A program made the translations under genes and the position numbers. A stretch of 64,000 nt of DNA from Edaphobacter flagellatus (GTDB lineage: Bacteria > Acidobacteriota > Terriglobia > Terriglobales > Acidobacteriaceae), in contig NZ_CP073697.1 in assembly GCF_025264665.1 (NCBI RefSeq), positions 1,116,001-1,180,000 on the forward strand, given 5' to 3'. This document shows, one piece after another, positions 59,997-64,000 of this stretch (position 1 is the stretch's first letter; each line of letters opens with the position of its first letter). Below the pieces are notes generated by a model. The model did not search any database. It saw only the letters and a list, made by a program, of their open reading frames with translations, and had not been told where the DNA came from.

Positions 59997-62444
59997 TTAC
60001 ACAACAGCCGCGTGGATCACCTCATCGCGCACCGCCTCATCATGCACAACCTCCTGCACCGTCGTCGGCAGCGCAATCGCAAGTACCTCTTCGATCCGCG
60101 TCGCATAGTGGATCTTTACGCCTTCAATCTGATCCGGCGTCAGATCCTCCTGCACCTGCGTCTTGCACTCCAGTGGAAGAATCACGTCCCGCACTCCCGC
60201 GCGTTTCGCCGCAAGGAACTTCTCCTTGATGCCTCCCACCGGCAGCACATTGCCGCTCAGCGTAATCTCGCCCGTCATCGCCGTCAGCGGATGCACCGGC
60301 GTGTCCGTCAACAGACTCACCAGCGCCGTCGCCATCGTAATGCCGGCCGAAGGCCCATCCTTCGGGATCGCCCCCGCAGGCACATGGATATGAATATCCG
60401 TGTCCTTCGTGAAGTCCTCCTCCAGGCCGAACTTGCCCGCGTTCGAGCGCACCCAGGTCAGCGCCGCCTGCATGCTCTCCTTCATCACATCGCCGATTTG
60501 GCCCGTGATCGTAAAGCCGCCCTTGCCCTTCATCTTGTTCGCCTCGATAAAGAGCACATCGCCGCCCGCCGGTGTCCATGCCAGGCCAACCGCCACGCCC
60601 GCACGCTTCGTCCGCTCCGCGATCTCCGTATCCACGCGGACCTTGATCCCGCCCAGAAACTCGTGGATCAGCTCCGGTGTCACCGTGATCTTCTCCGTCG
60701 CGCCCTCGGCAATCTTTCTCGCCACCTTGCGGCACACGGTTCCAATCTGCTGCTCCAGCCTGCGAACACCGGCCTCACGCGTATAGTGCCGCGCGACCAG
60801 CGCCACACTTTCCGTCGGGAAGTCCAGCATCGCCGGATCGACACCGTTCTCCTTCACCTGCCGGGGAACCAGGTACTTCACCGCAATGTTGACCTTCTCC
60901 TCCTCCGTATAACCGGTCAGCTCGATGATCTCCATACGGTCCAGCAGCGGCCCCGGAATCGTGTCCAGCTGGTTCGCCGTGCAGATAAACAGCACCTTGC
61001 TCAGATCGAACGGCTGATCCAGATAGTTGTCGCGGAACGTATTGTTCTGCTCCGGGTCCAGCGTCTCAAGCAACGCGCTCGCCGGATCGCCGCGAAAATC
61101 GCGTCCCAGCTTATCGATCTCATCCAGCATGAAGACCGGATCATTCACCTCCACCCTCTTCAGGTGCTGAATAATCTGTCCCGGCAGCGCGCCGATATAC
61201 GTCCGGCGATGTCCGCGGATCTCTGCCTCGTCATGCATGCCGCCCAGCGAGATACGCGAGAACTTACGCCCCAGCGCCTTCGCAATCGACCGCCCCAGCG
61301 AAGTCTTACCAACACCAGGAGGCCCGACAAAGCACAGGATCGGCCCCTTCATATCCGGCTTCAACCGCCGAACAGACAGGTAATCCAGAATCCGGTCCTT
61401 CACCTTCTTCAGCCCGTAGTGGTCCTCATCAAGAATCTCCTTCGCCTTCTTGATGTCCACCTCGCCCGCCGAGCCCTTCGACCACGGCAGCACCGCCAGC
61501 CACTCCACGTAATTCCGTGTCAGGCTGTAATCCGCCGCCATCGGACTCATCCGGCTCAGACGCGAAAGCTCCTTCAGAGCATCCTTCTTCGTCTCCTCCG
61601 GCATCCCGGCCGCTTCAATCTTCTCCTTGAGCTCCGTGATGTCCTTCTGGCTCTCATCAACGTCGCCCAGTTCCTTCTGAATCGCCTTCAACTGCTCACG
61701 CAGGTAGTAGTCCCGCTGCGACTGCTGTACGGAGTCCTGCACCTCGCTCTGGATCTTGTTCCGCAGTTGCTGAACCTCGATCTCCTTCGCCAGATGCTTG
61801 TTGATTCGCTCCAGCCGCTTCGTCACATCCGCCGTCTCCAGCAGATCCTGCTTGTCCGTCGTCGTCAAAAACGGCAGCGAAGCCGCAATAAAGTCGACCA
61901 GCCGTCCCGGCTCTTCGATATTGATCGCAATCGTCTGCAGATCGTCCGACAACGTCGGCGACGAAGTCACAATCTGCTGGAACTGGCTCACCACGTTCCG
62001 CTGTAGCGCCTCCGTCTCCGGAGTCTTCTCCATCTCCGTCTCGGCGATCGACTCATACTCCGCCGTCATAAATGGCGTTAGCTGCGTAAACTCGCCCAGA
62101 TGCACACGCTCATTGCCTTCCGTAAATACGAAAAGACTCTGGTTCGGCATCTTCACGACCTTATGCACCGTCGCGCGCGTTCCTATTGCGTAAAGATCGG
62201 CCGCCTGTGGAGCATCCTGCCGCGCATCCCGCTGCGCCACCACCAGGATCGACTTCTCTTCACCCAGCGACTGGATCAGCTGAATCGAGCTCTCGCGCCC
62301 GACCGTCAACGGCAGCACCGCATGCGGAAACAAAACCGTGTCCCGAACCGGAAGAACCGGTACCGGACGCCGGCTGTCCACACCTTCGCCACCCTCGGTA
62401 TTCATTGCTGTTGGTTTGATCACACTTACGAAGTCGTTCGCCAT
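59997..62444 (-). CDS. lon: ATP-dependent protease Lon
   Basis: 815 residues from ATG 62444. The N-terminal substrate domain ([22 protein letters not shown]), coiled region, AAA+ domain (Walker [12 protein letters not shown], Walker [12 protein letters not shown]) and protease domain (catalytic Ser in PKDGPSAG, Lys further on in [17 protein letters not shown]) are complete. It degrades damaged and regulatory proteins. ATG 62444 opens [10 protein letters not shown]; a longer frame to 62486 lacks support. A plus-strand open frame of 664 codons inside it is a shadow. Confidence 0.96.
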   Translation of the reverse strand: MANDFVSVIKPTAMNTEGGEGVDSRRPVPVLPVRDTVLFPHAVLPLTVGRESSIQLIQSLGEEKSILVVAQRDARQDAPQAADLYAIGTRATVHKVVKMPNQSLFVFTEGNERVHLGEFTQLTPFMTAEYESIAETEMEKTPETEALQRNVVSQFQQIVTSSPTLSDDLQTIAINIEEPGRLVDFIAASLPFLTTTDKQDLLETADVTKRLERINKHLAKEIEVQQLRNKIQSEVQDSVQQSQRDYYLREQLKAIQKELGDVDESQKDITELKEKIEAAGMPEETKKDALKELSRLSRMSPMAADYSLTRNYVEWLAVLPWSKGSAGEVDIKKAKEILDEDHYGLKKVKDRILDYLSVRRLKPDMKGPILCFVGPPGVGKTSLGRSIAKALGRKFSRISLGGMHDEAEIRGHRRTYIGALPGQIIQHLKRVEVNDPVFMLDEIDKLGRDFRGDPASALLETLDPEQNNTFRDNYLDQPFDLSKVLFICTANQLDTIPGPLLDRMEIIELTGYTEEEKVNIAVKYLVPRQVKENGVDPAMLDFPTESVALVARHYTREAGVRRLEQQIGTVCRKVARKIAEGATEKITVTPELIHEFLGGIKVRVDTEIAERTKRAGVAVGLAWTPAGGDVLFIEANKMKGKGGFTITGQIGDVMKESMQAALTWVRSNAGKFGLEEDFTKDTDIHIHVPAGAIPKDGPSAGITMATALVSLLTDTPVHPLTAMTGEITLSGNVLPVGGIKEKFLAAKRAGVRDVILPLECKTQVQEDLTPDQIEGVKIHYATRIEEVLAIALPTTVQEVVHDEAVRDEVIHAAVV

Positions 62445-62636
62445 TGAGTGTCCTTCTATCAAATTATCAGATATCAGATGCGGCAACTGTCGTCAAAGTC
62501 GCAAACCTACCCGAATGGCCCGATTCCTCGAACCTCTATACCCATTCAGACGCCACGCCCACCACTGCCGTCATCGGCAAACCACCACAAATCAGCAGTG
62601 GATTCCCCACTCTACTCCTCTTCCACCCTGTCAAGC

Positions 62637-62909
62637 CCCCTGTGCCTCCTGATCGCCCATAAAGCAATGAAAACAAAATAAATATAGCTGGAGGGAAAGT
62701 GCCGATCAGTTCTCTTCCGCTTGCTAAAATAGAACTGAAGTCAGAGAAAGAAAGAAATCGCCCCTCGGACGCAGCTCCCCCATGAGCTAACTCCTGTCAA
62801 ATCAATATTTTTGGACTTAACTGTCGCGGATTCAATATTTTAGGCTGTTGAAAACGCGTAAATTGCTGAATCCATACGACTTGGAGATTTCCACAGGGGA
62901 GGGGGAGGG
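62637..62909 (+). repeat. Degenerate long intergenic element, copy B
   Basis: The gene-free stretch 62445-62912 is AT-richer than its surroundings. From 62637 it shows CCTGTCAAGCCCCC, TGCTAAAATAGAACTGAAGTC, TCAATATTTTAGGC and a G-rich end (GGGGGAGGG). The same landmarks in the same order occur at 12506-12762. Beyond this I see no gene or RNA. Confidence 0.45.
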
Positions 62910-62912
62910 AGC

Positions 62913-63749
62913 CTACTCAGCCGCCGCCCGGTACCGCCCCAGCACCTTGACCATCCGGCAGTGCTCCGTCAGTGCCGCCACCGCTGTCTCTGCCCTGTCT
63001 GGTGAATCGAACCGCACATCGACGTAGAAGACATACTCCCACGGCGATCCCGGAACCGGACGCGACTCAATCTTCGTCAGGTCAACGCCTGCCCGAGCCA
63101 GCCGCTCCAGCGCCGCCACCAGCGTCCCCGGACGGTGCTCGATCGCAAACGCGAGGCTCATCTTGTTGTCCTGCTCGGTCGACTTCAGCGGAGGATCGAT
63201 CGTCCGCCGGATCAGATGGAACCGCGTAAAGTTCTGCGCATTGTCTTCGATCCCGGCAAGCAGAACGTTGCCACCATATTCCTTCGCCGCCAGCTCCGGA
63301 GCGACGCCAGCCGTGTCCTTTAACCCTTCCGCCATCACATGCTTCACCGAGCCTGCCGTATCGTAAAACGGCATCACCGAAAACTCCGGGTGCGACGCAA
63401 AAAAGCGCCGGCACTGCGACAACGCCACCGGATGCGAGATCACGTGCCGCACATCGCCAAGCTCCACACCAGGCGCAGCAATCAGGTTGTGACGAATCCG
63501 CAGCAGGCTCTCGCGCTCGATCCGCACATCCAGCTCAAGCAGAAGATCGTAGTGCTCCGCGACCGAGCCATGCAGACTGTTCTCAATCGGAAGCACCGCG
63601 GCATCAACATCACCGGACATCAGCCGAGACATCACCTCGGCCGAAACGTTGCAAGGCACGATGCGAAGATCCGCAACCTCGTTGCCCAGCATCGCCGCCG
63701 TCGCCATGTGACTGTTGGAACCCGCTTCACCCTGAATCGCTATACGCAA
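62913..63749 (-). CDS. pheA: Prephenate dehydratase (monofunctional, with ACT domain)
   Basis: About 278 residues. I chose TTG 63749 because GGAGG lies 7 bases upstream (63761-63757) and the protein then begins RIAIQGEAGSNSHMA, the family start; ATG 63776 would add nine unusual residues. The dehydratase domain (~1-185) has VLPIENSLHGSVAEHYDLLL and DTAGSVKHV. The ACT domain (~195-275) has RPGTLVAALERLARAGVDLTKIESRPVPG, the phenylalanine-binding ESRP motif. It makes phenylpyruvate for phenylalanine and is likely feedback-inhibited. Confidence 0.93.
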   Translation of the reverse strand: MRIAIQGEAGSNSHMATAAMLGNEVADLRIVPCNVSAEVMSRLMSGDVDAAVLPIENSLHGSVAEHYDLLLELDVRIERESLLRIRHNLIAAPGVELGDVRHVISHPVALSQCRRFFASHPEFSVMPFYDTAGSVKHVMAEGLKDTAGVAPELAAKEYGGNVLLAGIEDNAQNFTRFHLIRRTIDPPLKSTEQDNKMSLAFAIEHRPGTLVAALERLARAGVDLTKIESRPVPGSPWEYVFYVDVRFDSPDRAETAVAALTEHCRMVKVLGRYRAAAE

Positions 63750-63914
63750 AAAGTTGCCTCCGCTCCAAAAATTCATTTTATTCGCAACGGTGGCAACCTC
63801 CACTCCAACATCCGCACCTTATCTACACGAAAGCCGCGCAGAGCTAAGCAGGAATGGGATCTCGCAGCGCGACTCATATGTCCACTTATTGAATCAGGAG
63901 TCAATCACAAACAA

Positions 63915-64000
63915 ATGCTTTGGACAATCACCATCATCCTGTTCATCCTCTGGGTTCTCGGCCTGGTCAGCAGCTACACGCTCGGCGGATGGATTCATAT
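63915..64000 (+). CDS. Small lmo0937-type membrane protein, partial
   Basis: The gene runs off the right edge. The visible 28 residues, MLWTIIIILFILWVLGLVSS-like (here MLWTITIILFILWVLGLVSS, then YTLGGWIH), match the N-terminal half of the lmo0937-type family, about 50 residues with two spans and unknown function. AGGAG lies 14 bases upstream, rather far. Confidence 0.7.
   Translation, partial: MLWTITIILFILWVLGLVSSYTLGGWIH

Noticed and set aside
60012..62006. 664-codon open frame on the plus strand
   Set aside because: It is fully antisense to lon, rich in Arg, His, Leu and Gln as mirror frames of GC-rich genes are, and has no domain or ribosome site.
1..64000. CRISPR arrays, tRNA or rRNA genes, insertion sequences, prophage
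   Set aside because: No regularly spaced repeats, cloverleaf-type gap sequences, transposase or phage genes were seen on either strand; a covariance-model scan could still find a missed RNA.

Overview
The window reads as a chromosomal segment of an acidobacterium, probably class Terriglobia (Acidobacteriaceae-like). The grounds are two proteins of the acidobacterial VWFA-related type, a bacillithiol deacetylase, a complete lipid A/LPS export gene set, the dispersed repeat beginning GTGTCATTCCGAGCG, and high-GC, C-ending codon use. This is inference from content; no database was searched. I found no rRNA, tRNA, CRISPR array, insertion sequence or prophage, so most of the window is ordinary core genome.

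Region by region. 1-3636 (minus) is a tightly overlapping chain: MeaB/methylmalonyl-CoA epimerase fusion, tsaB, rimI, a YdcH-like protein, psd and the start of pssA. 3679-7611 (plus) is a sugar locus: secreted alpha-L-fucosidase, an MFS transporter and a FadR-type GntR regulator, with a TGGT/ACCA operator before the transporter. 7800-10382 is an unusual metG carrying an in-frame dispersed repeat, a short tandem duplication and an AT-richer segment. 10489-12441 holds a divergent ArsR regulator/MDR dehydrogenase pair and a Tat-exported cupin. 12776-20940 holds tatD, yajQ, a polyprenyl synthase, a VWA protein, xseB, a fused homocysteine methyltransferase/MTHFR, a lipoprotein and bshB1. 20949-27251 holds a diguanylate cyclase, a lipid A group (LpxL-like, lpxD and a MobB-like P-loop protein), a SYLF protein, a LuxR-type regulator and dcd. 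27502-33154 holds HU, priA, a second Tat cupin, a FadL-like porin and an RNase T2.

33212-44973 (minus) is a long array resembling the lptA-lptB-rpoN-hpf-rapZ order of proteobacteria: a giant LptC/LptA-like protein, lptB, rpoN, hpf, rapZ, an MsbA-like flippase, yicC, gmk, rpoZ and a family-4 uracil-DNA glycosylase. It links LPS transport with sigma-54, ribosome hibernation and nucleotide metabolism. 45071-52880 holds an unknown protein, a duplicated beta-helix protein with a discoidin domain, a 55-residue membrane protein, glyS/glyQ and an AraC/GyrI-like regulator. 52981-64000 holds recO, a DinB-type protein, a ferredoxin, suhB, moaD-moaE-VWA, DUF6321 and DUF488 proteins, lon, pheA and the start of an lmo0937-type membrane protein.

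The most notable observation is that one dispersed repeat family lies inside two essential-type genes. It adds an internal peptide to MetRS, and a 35-residue tail to MoaD after the Gly-Gly that normally must be C-terminal. Other points worth checking are the MeaB-epimerase fusion, the RapZ Walker A change, the giant LptC/LptA bridge, the MobB-like protein in the lipid A group, and a strong hairpin ahead of metG.
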